A stretch of 64,000 nucleotides of DNA from Hungatella sp. (GCA_022796015.1 JAAWHU010000009.1:1-64000); one strand, 5' to 3'. Shown: positions 17,171-25,347, numbered from the stretch's first letter. Notes: generated from the sequence alone by a model not told the origin. A program made the numbers and translations.

Positions 17171-17330
17171 CCTGTGCCGTTACTGTTTACACCATGACGA
17201 ATCACTCCGCTGATTCGTCATGGGCCAGTAAAGTTTATGGGGCCAAAGCATATGCCCCATTGCCGCAGGCAATTTAAATTGGGCATATGCGGTTACGTTC
17301 ACAGGGCACCTGTGAACGTAACCCTGTGCC
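17171..17330. mobile_element. Palindromic MITE-like element flanked by an 8-bp direct repeat
   Basis: A non-coding block of about 144 bases (17179-17322) is bounded by the direct repeat CCTGTGCC at 17171-17178 and 17323-17330. Its ends resemble each other in inverse: GTTACTGTTTAC and GTGAACGTAAC. Inside are three strong hairpins: a 13-bp stem at 17192-17204/17211-17223, a 10-bp stem at 17248-17257/17281-17290 with a smaller hairpin nested in it, and a 15-bp stem at 17291-17305/17309-17323. No protein is encoded. It could be a MITE, a repetitive palindromic element, or only a complex terminator for the ABC operon. Confidence 0.55.
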
Positions 17331-17361
17331 AAATGGGGTGCGGCCACAGGCGAAATAGTAC

Positions 17362-17390
17362 TTGCAATTCCCGTTAGAATCGGATATGAT
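17362..17390 (+). promoter_or_regulatory. Promoter of the purO-purH operon
   Basis: TTGCAA at 17362-17367 and TATGAT at 17385-17390 with a 17-base spacer. The expected start near 17397 is just before the ZTP riboswitch. Confidence 0.75.
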
Positions 17391-17394
17391 TAAC

Positions 17395-17500
17395 AGTAGG
17401 AGCGTGCGACTGGCGGAACAGTGGGCGACCACAGGGGAGCACGTAACAGAAAAAAGCCGACCGCCTGGGCACCGTAATATAGGATGTCCAGGCGGTTTTT
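17395..17500 (+). ncRNA. ZTP (pfl) riboswitch
   Basis: The leader of purO contains the 5' core motif AGTGGGCGACCAC (near 17420-17432) and the 3' core CCGCCTGGGCA (17461-17471), both diagnostic of the pfl/ZTP motif, with a purine-rich linker between. The 3' core is also the 5' arm of a terminator (17461-17500), so binding of ZTP or ZMP would prevent termination. ZMP (AICAR) is the substrate of the transformylase encoded second in the operon, which makes the control logic direct. Boundaries are approximate. Confidence 0.92.
17461..17500 (+). terminator. Regulated terminator of the ZTP riboswitch
   Basis: CCGCCTGGGCA (17461-17471) pairs with TGTCCAGGCGG (17485-17495), followed by five T. It shares its 5' arm with the ligand-binding core. 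Confidence 0.9.
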
Positions 17501-17539
17501 ATGTTCACATTCATTTCTTAATTTAAAGGAGGAATCCCT

Positions 17540-18253
17540 ATGAAAATCATTGATTTGGCAGAGGAATTACGGAGCAATCCCTATCCGGGCCGCGGAATCA
17601 TCATCGGAAAGACCCCGGATGGAACGAAGGCCGCTGCGGCTTATTTCATTATGGGAAGAAGCGCAAACAGCAGGAACCGGGTGTTTGTGGAGGAGGGCGA
17701 GGGCATCAGGACCCAGGCCTTTGACCCGGACAAGCTTGAGGATCCCAGCCTTATTATCTATGCACCCGTGCGGGTACTGGGCAACAAGACAATCGTGACC
17801 AACGGAGACCAGACAGATACCATCTATGACGGCATGGATAAGCAGCTGACCTTTGAGCAGTCTCTTCGTTCCCGGGAGTTTGAGCCGGATGCCCCCAACT
17901 ATACTCCAAGGATTTCGGGGATCATGCATATTGAAAGCGGTCTCTACAACTATGCCATGTCCATCTTAAAAAGCGATAACGGTGATCCTGCGGGATGCAG
18001 CCGTTTTACCTTTGCTTATCACAATCCCGGGGCAGGTCAGGGGCATTTTATTCACACCTACATGCATGACGGCAATCCTCTGCCAAGCTTTGAGGGAGAA
18101 CCGAAGCTGGTAGGAATTATGGATTCCATAGAAGAATTTACGGACATGCTGTGGAACAATCTCAACGAGGATAACAAGGTATCTCTGTTTGTCCGCTATA
18201 TCGATATCAAAACAGGAACCTATGAGACCAGAATTGTGAACAAAAATAAATAG
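17540..18253 (+). CDS. purO: IMP cyclohydrolase, PurO type
   Basis: 237 residues. The N-terminal NPYPGRGIIIGKTPDG and the later RVFVEEGEG, GLYNYAMSILKSD and ARF-like GAGQGHFIHTYMHDG stretches fit the archaeal-type PurO IMP cyclohydrolase family, which is also found in Clostridia. It converts FAICAR to IMP, the last step of purine synthesis. It is not related to the PurH cyclohydrolase domain. An AAAGGAGG at 17525-17532 sets the start. It is followed by a separate AICAR transformylase, so the two activities of bifunctional PurH are here on two proteins. Expression is likely switched by the ZTP riboswitch. Confidence 0.88.
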   Translation: MKIIDLAEELRSNPYPGRGIIIGKTPDGTKAAAAYFIMGRSANSRNRVFVEEGEGIRTQAFDPDKLEDPSLIIYAPVRVLGNKTIVTNGDQTDTIYDGMDKQLTFEQSLRSREFEPDAPNYTPRISGIMHIESGLYNYAMSILKSDNGDPAGCSRFTFAYHNPGAGQGHFIHTYMHDGNPLPSFEGEPKLVGIMDSIEEFTDMLWNNLNEDNKVSLFVRYIDIKTGTYETRIVNKNK

Positions 18254-18289
18254 ATGCCTGTGGGGCAGATAACAAGGAGGAGAAGATCA

Positions 18290-19468
18290 ATGAAGGAACT
18301 GGAATTGAAATATGGCTGCAACCCTAATCAAAAGCCGTCCCGGATCTTTATGAATGAGGAGAAAGAGCTTCCTATTACGGTGTTAAGCGGGAAACCGGGA
18401 TACATTAATTTTTTAGATGCATTTAACGGCTGGCAGCTGGTGAAGGAGCTTAAGAAGGCCACAGGTCTTCCGGCAGCAGCATCCTTTAAGCATGTGTCGC
18501 CGGCAGGAGCGGCTGTAGGGCTTCCTCTGGATGAGACCTTGGCCAAGATCTACTGGGTGGATGATATGGGAGAGCTGTCTCCTCTGGCATGTGCCTATGC
18601 AAGGGCCAGAGGAGCGGACCGCATGTCCTCCTTCGGTGATTTTATTTCTCTGTCAGATGTGTGCGATGTGGATACGGCAAGGATCATTAAGAGAGAAGTG
18701 TCCGATGGGGTCATTGCCCCGGGATATGAGCCGGAGGCCTTGGAAATTCTTAAGGAGAAGAAGAAAGGCAATTACTGCGTGATTCAGATTGACGAGAATT
18801 ATGAGCCGGAAGCCATTGAGCGGAAGCAGGTTTTCGGAATCGTCTTCGAGCAGGGCCGCAATGAGCTGGATATCAACAAGGAGCTTCTGGCCAACGTGGT
18901 CACAAAGAACAAGGAGATTCCCGACGAGGCAATGAGGGATCTGATGATTTCTTTGATTACCCTGAAATATACCCAGTCCAATTCTGTATGCTACGCAAAG
19001 GATGGCCAGGCTATCGGTATCGGCGCAGGTCAGCAGTCCCGGGTTCACTGTACCAGGCTGGCAGGCAATAAGGCGGACAACTGGTTCCTTCGTCAGGCTC
19101 CGCAGGTGCTTTCCCTCCAGTTTGTGGACAAGATCAAGAGGGCTGACAGGGACAATGCCATCGATGTGTACATCGGCGAGGAATATATGGATGTGCTGGC
19201 AGACGGCGCGTGGGAGAAGATCTTCAAGGTGAAGCCGCCTGTATTTACCAGGGAGGAGAAGCGGGCATGGCTTGATCAGATGAAGGGCGTGGCCTTAGGC
19301 TCCGATGCATTCTTCCCCTTTGGAGACAATATTGAGAGAGCTTATAAGAGCGGTGTGGAGTATATTGCAGAGCCGGGAGGCTCCGTGAGAGACGACCAGG
19401 TCATTGAGACCTGCGACAAGTACGGCATGGCCATGGCCTTTACGGGAATTAGGCTGTTCCATCACTAA
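18290..19468 (+). CDS. Stand-alone AICAR transformylase (PurH C-terminal type)
   Basis: About 392 residues with no cyclohydrolase domain. The motif SFKHVSPAGAA contains the Lys-His pair of the transformylase active site, and QSNSVCYAKDGQAIGIGAGQQSRVHCTRLAG is the second signature. It transfers a formyl group from 10-formyl-tetrahydrofolate to AICAR to make FAICAR, the substrate of PurO. ATG 18290 has AAGGAGG at 18274-18280 and is preferred to an in-frame ATG at 18254. The pairing with PurO and the riboswitch make the pathway assignment firm. Confidence 0.95.
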   Translation: MKELELKYGCNPNQKPSRIFMNEEKELPITVLSGKPGYINFLDAFNGWQLVKELKKATGLPAAASFKHVSPAGAAVGLPLDETLAKIYWVDDMGELSPLACAYARARGADRMSSFGDFISLSDVCDVDTARIIKREVSDGVIAPGYEPEALEILKEKKKGNYCVIQIDENYEPEAIERKQVFGIVFEQGRNELDINKELLANVVTKNKEIPDEAMRDLMISLITLKYTQSNSVCYAKDGQAIGIGAGQQSRVHCTRLAGNKADNWFLRQAPQVLSLQFVDKIKRADRDNAIDVYIGEEYMDVLADGAWEKIFKVKPPVFTREEKRAWLDQMKGVALGSDAFFPFGDNIERAYKSGVEYIAEPGGSVRDDQVIETCDKYGMAMAFTGIRLFHH

Positions 19469-19526
19469 AAGGATATCCGGGAAGACCGGAGGAAAGACAG
19501 AGGGCCAGGAAGGAGGTGGAGCGACT

Positions 19527-20291
19527 ATGGAGACAGGGCTGGAGGGCCGCAGGCAGGAGATGGTGGAGCTGGTAAACCGGGAAGGGGAAGTGAGTTTTAA
19601 CCGGCTGAAGGAATGCTTTCCTAATGTGTCCGAGGTGACCCTGCGCAAAGATCTGCGGTTTTTGGATGCAGGCCAGTACCTGATCCGGGTATACGGGGGA
19701 GCCAAATCCATTCATTCCACCTATGCCAATGTGACCAGCTATTATATGCGCAACAATCAGCATATTGAGGAGAAAAGCCAGATTGCCGGCAAAGCGGTAA
19801 AGCTGTTAAAACCCTATGATTCCCTGTATCTGGCTGCCGGGTCTACCTGCTGTGCCATAGCCCAGCACCTTCCCGATATTCCCCTGCGCATTGTGACAAG
19901 CGGCCTGGAGACTGCCATGGCACTGTCAAAGCTGAAAAAGGCGGAAATCCTGGTTCTTGGAGGGGAATTGGATCTGGAGACCATGGAGATGGCGGGTGCT
20001 AAAGTCATATGGGAGCTTGAGAATTTGAGGATGGATTATGCCTTTAACGGAACTTTGGGATACAGTCTGGAATACGGTTTTGGCTACCAGTCGGTTCACG
20101 CCCTTATGGTGGCCCGGCTTCTCTGTAAAAGGGCAGGGAAGATGGTGACGGTTATGGATTCCAGCAAGGTGGAGTCCATGAGAGCCCTGTATAATCTGGA
20201 GGCCGGCCAAGTGGATATTCTGATTTCCGACGACCGCTTGAGAAAGGATGCGGCAGGCAGGCTGGAAAGGCAGCAGGTTATGGTGATGTAA
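19527..20291 (+). CDS. DeoR/GlpR-family transcriptional regulator (first of two)
   Basis: About 254 residues. The N-terminal winged HTH has EVSFNRLKECFPNVSEVTLRKDLRFLD (recognition helix in VSEVTLRKDL) and the RVYGGAKS turn. The C-terminal sugar-phosphate-sensing DeoRC domain has DSLYLAAGSTCCAIAQHL and VTVMDSSKVE. ATG 19527 has GGAAGGAGG ten bases upstream. It is followed by two TTGAAAC/GTTTCAA palindromes and the sulfatase operon, its likely target. Its recognition helix is almost the same as that of the second DeoR protein at 34316, so the operators may be shared. Confidence 0.92.
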   Translation: METGLEGRRQEMVELVNREGEVSFNRLKECFPNVSEVTLRKDLRFLDAGQYLIRVYGGAKSIHSTYANVTSYYMRNNQHIEEKSQIAGKAVKLLKPYDSLYLAAGSTCCAIAQHLPDIPLRIVTSGLETAMALSKLKKAEILVLGGELDLETMEMAGAKVIWELENLRMDYAFNGTLGYSLEYGFGYQSVHALMVARLLCKRAGKMVTVMDSSKVESMRALYNLEAGQVDILISDDRLRKDAAGRLERQQVMVM

Positions 20292-20310
20292 GGAGCAGGC
20301 AGAAAGAAAA

Positions 20311-20325
20311 GTTTCAACTTGAAAC
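20311..20325. promoter_or_regulatory. Palindrome GTTTCAACTTGAAAC, putative DeoR operator
   Basis: A 15-base near-perfect palindrome (arms GTTTCAA and TTGAAAC around one base) lies 20 bases after the DeoR stop codon. Its half-site matches those at 20425-20440, 25497-25530 and 31957-31989. Confidence 0.6.
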
Positions 20326-20384
20326 AGATGCCCCTCCATGGCCTTATGGGCTGACAAAAACAGGATATTTTGGAAAATTCACTA

Positions 20385-20440
20385 TTGTAAAGGAAAATAA
20401 GATGTGCTACTATTGAATCGAAATGAAACATATAAGTTTC
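20385..20440 (+). promoter_or_regulatory. Promoter and operator of the sulfatase operon
   Basis: TTGTAA (20385-20390), a 17-base spacer and TACTAT (20408-20413) form a promoter. Immediately downstream, GAAAC (20425-20429) and GTTTC (20436-20440) form an inverted repeat within a longer TCGAAA/TTTCGA frame, well placed to block transcription when a DeoR-type repressor is bound. Confidence 0.65.
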
Positions 20441-20495
20441 GAGACAAAACAGTGGTTATGAGTAACCTTCCAACTCCAGAAAGGAGCACGATCTT

Positions 20496-21926
20496 ATGAA
20501 ACACATCCTTATCATGTTCACAGACCAGATGCGCTATGACGCCATAGGAGCCCTGGGGAATCCGGCCATGCAGACGCCGAACTTAGACGCCCTTGTGAAA
20601 GATTCCGTGGTATTTTGTAATTGCGTCACCCCTTCTCCTGTCTGCGTTCCGGCCAGACATTCCCTCTATGCAGGGCAGTACTGCGCCCGCACCGGCTGCA
20701 ACAACAATAATTCCGAGACTCAGTATAAGGGCAGCGGCTTTTATTCCCGGATTACAGAGGCCGGGTACCAAAGCTGCTGCGTCGGCAAGATGCACCATGA
20801 GATAGACCCTTACGGCCTTATGGGATTTGAAAGGCGTCTGTCCCAGGAAGAATTTTCTGATGCCAGAGATGATTATACCAAATTCATTCTGGAGAATTAT
20901 CCCCATGTCTATGATTATCATGGTATGCGCAGCGAGATGTACTATGTGCCTCAGATTTCCCCCCTTCCTGCCAAGGATCATCCCACTCAGTGGATCGGGG
21001 ACAGAAGCGTGGAGTACATTGAAGGCTGCGATTCCAATAAGCCCATGTTCCTCTTCACCTCATTTATCCATCCCCATCCGCCTTTCTGCCCGCCGGCGCC
21101 CTGGAATAAACTGTACCGGGAGGATCCGCCGGCGCCCTATTGTCCGCCCAAGGAAGAATTGGAGGATTACTGGGAGATCTTAGGAGACCGGTGCTCTCTC
21201 AGGCGTCTTATGATGAGTGACCAGGATGTGCTGCGCATGAAGAATTTTTATTATGCCTGCATCTCCTTCATGGATTATCAGGTGGGCCGCATTGTGAAGG
21301 CGCTGAAGGACAAGGGGATGTATGAGGATACCCTGATTCTTTTTACCAGCGATCACGGGGATATGATGGGAGATTATCAGGTAACAGGCAAGAGAACCAT
21401 GATGGATTCCTCCTGCCGGACTCCCTTTATCTGCCATTATCCGGGCATGGTTCATGAGGAGCGTCATGACATCTGTTCCTTAGTAGATGTGGCTCCCACG
21501 CTTCTTAGCTACGCAGGAGCCGGCTATGATCCGGCGGAATTTGATGGGATTGACCTTTTTGGAGGCGGGCGCCATGACCATGTGTATTCCCAGTACGGCT
21601 GCGGTGAGGACGGGACATATATGGTTACAGACGGTGTGAACAAGCTGGTGCACCGGATGAAATCGGGCCGGTATTTTTATTTCCACACCGAGGAGGCTGA
21701 GCGGGACGGGAAGAATCTGTACGATCCTGAGAACCCGGAGGTGAAGAAGCTGAAGGAGCTTTTGGATGCCTACCAAATGTCGGACGTGAACAAATCAAAG
21801 AACAGCGAGACCCGGGAGCCTGCCACAAAGACTCATCCTCACTATGTGTCGCGTATTGACCACACCTTAAGGCATGACCAGGAAGCGGCGGAGATTCCCG
21901 AAGGATACGCCATTGACCTGGGATAA
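20496..21926 (+). CDS. Cytoplasmic Cys-type sulfatase
   Basis: 476 residues. The activation motif CVPAR with the preceding TPSP gives Cys50 as the residue converted to formylglycine. ILIMFTDQMRYDAIG near the start and FTSDHGDMMGDYQ near residue 290 carry metal ligands. There is no signal peptide, so it should act in the cytoplasm on an imported sulfated sugar. A Cys-type sulfatase in an anaerobe needs an anaerobic sulfatase-maturing radical SAM enzyme, and none lies in this window. It heads an operon with a HAD phosphatase, a TIM-barrel protein and a BadF-type kinase. The substrate is not identified. Confidence 0.9.
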   Translation: MKHILIMFTDQMRYDAIGALGNPAMQTPNLDALVKDSVVFCNCVTPSPVCVPARHSLYAGQYCARTGCNNNNSETQYKGSGFYSRITEAGYQSCCVGKMHHEIDPYGLMGFERRLSQEEFSDARDDYTKFILENYPHVYDYHGMRSEMYYVPQISPLPAKDHPTQWIGDRSVEYIEGCDSNKPMFLFTSFIHPHPPFCPPAPWNKLYREDPPAPYCPPKEELEDYWEILGDRCSLRRLMMSDQDVLRMKNFYYACISFMDYQVGRIVKALKDKGMYEDTLILFTSDHGDMMGDYQVTGKRTMMDSSCRTPFICHYPGMVHEERHDICSLVDVAPTLLSYAGAGYDPAEFDGIDLFGGGRHDHVYSQYGCGEDGTYMVTDGVNKLVHRMKSGRYFYFHTEEAERDGKNLYDPENPEVKKLKELLDAYQMSDVNKSKNSETREPATKTHPHYVSRIDHTLRHDQEAAEIPEGYAIDLG

Positions 21927-21965
21927 ACCATGGGACGCCATGGCAGAAAAGGCGGCAGAGAGCAG

Positions 21966-22649
21966 ATGAAGAACTACAAAGGCATCATTTTTGACTTTGA
22001 TATGACGCTGGCAGACACGGCTTCGGTGATTATTACCCTTTTGAATCAGGTGGCGGAGGAGTTCGGATACCCTGCCATGGAGCCTCATAAGGTCCTGCCG
22101 GCAGTGGGATACGGTCATGAGATTATGCTGTCCCATGTGACAGGGGAGAAGGAAAAGGAAAAACTTCATAGGATGGGGGAGCGCTATCGCCAGGTGTGCA
22201 GGGAGCGGATGCCGGACATGATGGAATATTTCCCTGATGTGCCGGACAGCTTAAGGCGGCTGAAGGAAAGAGGATTGGTTCTGGGAGTGCTGTCTCAGAA
22301 GCCCCGCGACGCTCTCACAGGCTCTCTGGAAAAATATGATCTGAGGAAATACATTGATGTAGTCACAGGGTGTGAGGATGCCCCGGCCCATAAGCCTGAT
22401 CCCGGCGGGCTGCTTATAAGCGCCAAAGCCATGGGCCTTTTGAAGGAGCAGATTATTTTTATAGGAGACCATCTGGTGGATCAGGAGACGGCAAGGGGGG
22501 CCCATATGGATTTTGCAGCCATGGTTCGGGAAACCACAAAAAAGGAAGAATTTGATCCTGAATTTGTAAAGGGGTTCTATGGCACGGTTGGGGAAGCGGT
22601 CCGGGATTTGTGCGGCCCGGACGTATTCGCTCTGGTGCGGAAAGGATAA
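21966..22649 (+). CDS. HAD-superfamily phosphatase (Gph/PGP-like)
   Basis: About 227 residues. Motif I is IIFDFDMTLADT at the N-terminus, with Met in place of the common Gly. Motif II lies near VLGVLSQKP, motif III at HKPDPGGLL and motif IV at FIGDHLVDQETA. A helical cap lies between motifs I and II. It resembles phosphoglycolate phosphatase and beta-phosphoglucomutase relatives; the substrate is unknown. ATG 21966 is taken rather than 21930, which has no ribosome binding site; the site for 21966 is itself weak. It sits 39 bases after the sulfatase and likely acts on a sugar phosphate of the same pathway. Confidence 0.85.
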   Translation: MKNYKGIIFDFDMTLADTASVIITLLNQVAEEFGYPAMEPHKVLPAVGYGHEIMLSHVTGEKEKEKLHRMGERYRQVCRERMPDMMEYFPDVPDSLRRLKERGLVLGVLSQKPRDALTGSLEKYDLRKYIDVVTGCEDAPAHKPDPGGLLISAKAMGLLKEQIIFIGDHLVDQETARGAHMDFAAMVRETTKKEEFDPEFVKGFYGTVGEAVRDLCGPDVFALVRKG

Positions 22650-22653
22650 CCAT

Positions 22654-23556
22654 ATGAAATTATCGACAACTACAGCCATGTACAGGGACCGGCCTGAGGG
22701 CAGGGCGGTGATTCCTATTATGGACTCTGTAAAAAGGCTTCATAAAGTGGGATATGAGGATGTGGATTTTAATTTCTGTCTTATGAATCAGTATGATTTG
22801 GAACTGACGGGGCCAGGATGGCAGGACTGGGTGAAGGAGATGAAGGAAGTCTTGGCCCGGCTTAACATGACGGCAAGCCAGGCCCACACCCCCTTTTACA
22901 ATGTGCTGGATCCTTCCAGCGTGAAGGATGTGGAGCACACGGAGGAGATGGTGCGCAGATCCATTATGGCTGCCGGGGAGCTGGGGGTGAAGGCCACGGT
23001 GATTCACGGGGGCACGCATTTCTTTGACAACGATTATAAAAAAATGGTCCGCGACAATGTGGAGTACTTAAAGCCCCATGTTGAGCTGGCGGCAAGGTAT
23101 GGAATGAATATAGCCGTGGAGAATCTATTTGACAAGATGGATCCGGTCCTCGGCTACCGACGTCCCCGGTTCTTGGCCAGGGTGGAGGAGGTTCTCGAGG
23201 TGGTGGACACCTTAAGGCAGACTTATGACAACGTAGGAGTCTGCTGGGATTTCGGCCATGCCAATGAGATGGGCTGGAATCAGCCTCAGGCTTTAAAGAT
23301 GATAGGGGACCGTCTGATTGCCCTTCATGTCCAGGACAATTACGGGGTGAAGGATGACCATCTTCTGCCTTACCACGGCACCATCCAATGGGAACCTGTG
23401 ATGAAGACTTTAAAGGACATCGGCTATGAAGGAGTCTTTGCTTACGAGACCCACAAAGCCACCATGAGAGTGCCGGAGCAGGTATTAGACGCGCTGCTGG
23501 CCTATTCCTTAGAGCTTGGGAAGTATCTAATATCGTTATATGATGGCAGCTCTTGA
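22654..23556 (+). CDS. TIM-barrel sugar isomerase/epimerase-like protein (xylose isomerase-like fold)
   Basis: 300 residues of the AP-endonuclease 2/xylose isomerase-like family. Probable metal ligands occur in VIHGGTHFFD, IAVENLFDK, CWDFGHANEMGW and IALHVQDNYG, with a final FAYETH. AAAGGA precedes ATG 22654, four bases after the HAD gene. The family includes sugar isomerases, epimerases and lyases of 3-keto glycosides; this member cannot be placed more exactly. No signal peptide. Confidence 0.85.
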   Translation: MKLSTTTAMYRDRPEGRAVIPIMDSVKRLHKVGYEDVDFNFCLMNQYDLELTGPGWQDWVKEMKEVLARLNMTASQAHTPFYNVLDPSSVKDVEHTEEMVRRSIMAAGELGVKATVIHGGTHFFDNDYKKMVRDNVEYLKPHVELAARYGMNIAVENLFDKMDPVLGYRRPRFLARVEEVLEVVDTLRQTYDNVGVCWDFGHANEMGWNQPQALKMIGDRLIALHVQDNYGVKDDHLLPYHGTIQWEPVMKTLKDIGYEGVFAYETHKATMRVPEQVLDALLAYSLELGKYLISLYDGSS

Positions 23557-23626
23557 GACTGCGGGGACTGGGCCGTGAGGTTTGTGTGCCCGGTCTGAAG
23601 AGTTAGTATGATGAGAGGTAAAAAGA

Positions 23627-24571
23627 ATGAAGGATGGTTACTTTATTGCACTGGATACAGGCGGCACCAAGACCAATGCCCTGCTTTTTGACGAAAGGGG
23701 CCATATTCTTAAGCACATCCTGACAAAAGGCGGCGGCCCTATGGATGTGGGCATTGCCCAGTGCGGCGACAATACCATACAGGTCATTGAGCAGCTGAGA
23801 AAAGAGGTGCCGGCAGGCCATAAGGTAAAATCTATATACTGCAGCATTGCCGGCAGCAACTACTATCCGGGCCGGATGGATTCCTATATCCGCCCCAGGG
23901 TAAGTACGGATCATTTGAGAATCTGGGATGATGGGGAATGTATTATTACGGCTACATTGGGAAGAGCGGATGGAGGAGGGATGATCGCCGGCACCGGCGC
24001 CTGCCTGTTTATCCGCTACGGTCAGGAGTATAGGCGCATCGGAGGCTGGGGGTATCTGCTGGATTCCACGGGAAGCGGATATACCATGGGCCAGGCCGCC
24101 CTTAACGCCGTGGTCCGGGAGGCGGATGGGAGAGGGGAGAAGACCCTGCTCACAGAGCTGATCGGAGAGCGGATGGGAGGAAAGCCCGACGAGAACCTTC
24201 CTGCCATCTACGAGGGAGGAAGAGCCTACATCGCCTCCTTTGCAGGCTGTGTCTTTGAGGGAAGGCGAAAAGGGGACCCGGTTAGCTGCCGGATCTTCGA
24301 CTGGGCAGTAGGCTGTCTGGCAGAGCTTACCTTTGCGGCGGCGCCCTATTATGAGGGAGAATTTCCCATTGCCTTAAACGGCGGGCTTTTCCAGGCATTT
24401 CCTGAGATGTCGGAGAGCTTAAGAGAAAAGGCATCGCCTAAGGCCAGGCTCATTCTTGCCACGGTGCCTCCGGTGTATGGGGCGGCTGTGGAGGCCTTGT
24501 GGTCTGCAAAAATCCCTGAGACGGAAGGATTCCGCAAGAGATTTATGGAAGAATACGACAGCCAAAAATAG
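23627..24571 (+). CDS. BadF/BadG/N-acetylglucosamine kinase-type sugar kinase
   Basis: 314 residues of the ASKHA ATPase fold. The phosphate-1 motif is ALDTGGTKTNALLFD, followed by GGGPMDVG, SIAGSN and the glycine-rich MIAGTGACLFI of the adenosine site. It matches the BadF/BadG family, which includes GlcNAc kinases. It would phosphorylate a desulfated amino sugar or a similar product. It is the last gene of the sulfatase operon, 70 bases after the TIM-barrel gene. GlcNAc as substrate is plausible from the family, not shown. Confidence 0.85.
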   Translation: MKDGYFIALDTGGTKTNALLFDERGHILKHILTKGGGPMDVGIAQCGDNTIQVIEQLRKEVPAGHKVKSIYCSIAGSNYYPGRMDSYIRPRVSTDHLRIWDDGECIITATLGRADGGGMIAGTGACLFIRYGQEYRRIGGWGYLLDSTGSGYTMGQAALNAVVREADGRGEKTLLTELIGERMGGKPDENLPAIYEGGRAYIASFAGCVFEGRRKGDPVSCRIFDWAVGCLAELTFAAAPYYEGEFPIALNGGLFQAFPEMSESLREKASPKARLILATVPPVYGAAVEALWSAKIPETEGFRKRFMEEYDSQK

Positions 24572-24605
24572 TATAAGCTGCCTTGGAAGGTGTAAAAGCA
24601 CTTTA

Positions 24606-24655
24606 AAAGCCGCCTGAGCATAAACTTTAATTAAGTTTTGCTTTTAGGTGGCTTT
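24606..24655 (+). promoter_or_regulatory. Long hairpin covering the sigK ribosome binding site
   Basis: AAAGCCGCCT (24606-24615) pairs with AGGTGGCTTT (24646-24655). The pairing continues inward through ACTT/AAGT with a small internal loop, giving about 18-20 pairs. The 3' arm contains AGGTGG, the only ribosome binding site for the TTG start of sigK at 24658. It can serve as a terminator-like end for the preceding operon, or as an RNA that masks sigK translation. Confidence 0.55.
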
Positions 24656-24657
24656 CT

Positions 24658-25287
24658 TTGAAAACCTTTCCCAAACCATTGAGTGCCCGCGAAGAGCGGG
24701 AATGCCTCGAACGCATGAAAGAGGGTGACCAGGAGGCCAGAAGGCTGCTGATTGAACATAATATGCGCCTGGTGGCCCATGTCATAAAAAAATACCAGTA
24801 CACCGACTATGAGATGGAGGATCTGCTGTCCGTGGGAACCATAGGCCTGATTAAGGCAGTCAATACCTTTAACATGGACCGGGGATCCCGGCTGGCCACC
24901 TACGCGGCCAAGTGCGTGGAAAATGAGATTCTTATGCTTCTTCGCGCCCACAAAAAGTACTCCAAGGAGGTATCTCTCTATGATCCCATAGGGGTGGATA
25001 AGGATGGCGAGGCCGTAAGCCTGGTGGACGTAATCGAGACGGAGTCCACAGACGCCTTAGAAAACCTGATTTTAAGCCAGGATATCCGGGAGCTGTGCCG
25101 CGCCTTTCAGACCTGCTTAAAACCCGCAGAGCAGCAGGTGATCCAGATGCGGTACGGCCTCTTCGGAAGCAGGGAGTATACGCAGAGGGAGATTGCAGGA
25201 GTCTTAGGAATCTCCAGATCCTATGTGTCAAGGATTGAGAAGAAGGCGGTGGAGAAGCTGCGGCGGGGGATGGAGTGTGTAGTGTAG
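24658..25287 (+). CDS. sigK: Sporulation sigma factor SigK, uninterrupted and without a pro-sequence
   Basis: 209 residues. FPKPLSAREERECLERMKEGDQEARRLLIEHNMRLVAHVIKKY is the SigK start of region 2. SVGTIGLIKAVNTF, LATYAAKCVENEILM and the C-terminal HTH REIAGVLGISRSYVSRIEKKA complete a sigma-70 protein. It directs late mother-cell genes in sporulation. The TTG start has AGGTGG six bases before it, and a stop codon lies only ten codons further upstream. The hydrophobic pro-sequence of Bacillus SigK is therefore absent, as reported for Clostridioides difficile. No skin-type element splits the gene. Confidence 0.92.
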   Translation: MKTFPKPLSAREERECLERMKEGDQEARRLLIEHNMRLVAHVIKKYQYTDYEMEDLLSVGTIGLIKAVNTFNMDRGSRLATYAAKCVENEILMLLRAHKKYSKEVSLYDPIGVDKDGEAVSLVDVIETESTDALENLILSQDIRELCRAFQTCLKPAEQQVIQMRYGLFGSREYTQREIAGVLGISRSYVSRIEKKAVEKLRRGMECVV

Positions 25288-25347
25288 AGGAATAATCCAT
25301 ATAGGATGGATTCATAGGTGCCATTATCTAAATAGGCAATCCAAAAG

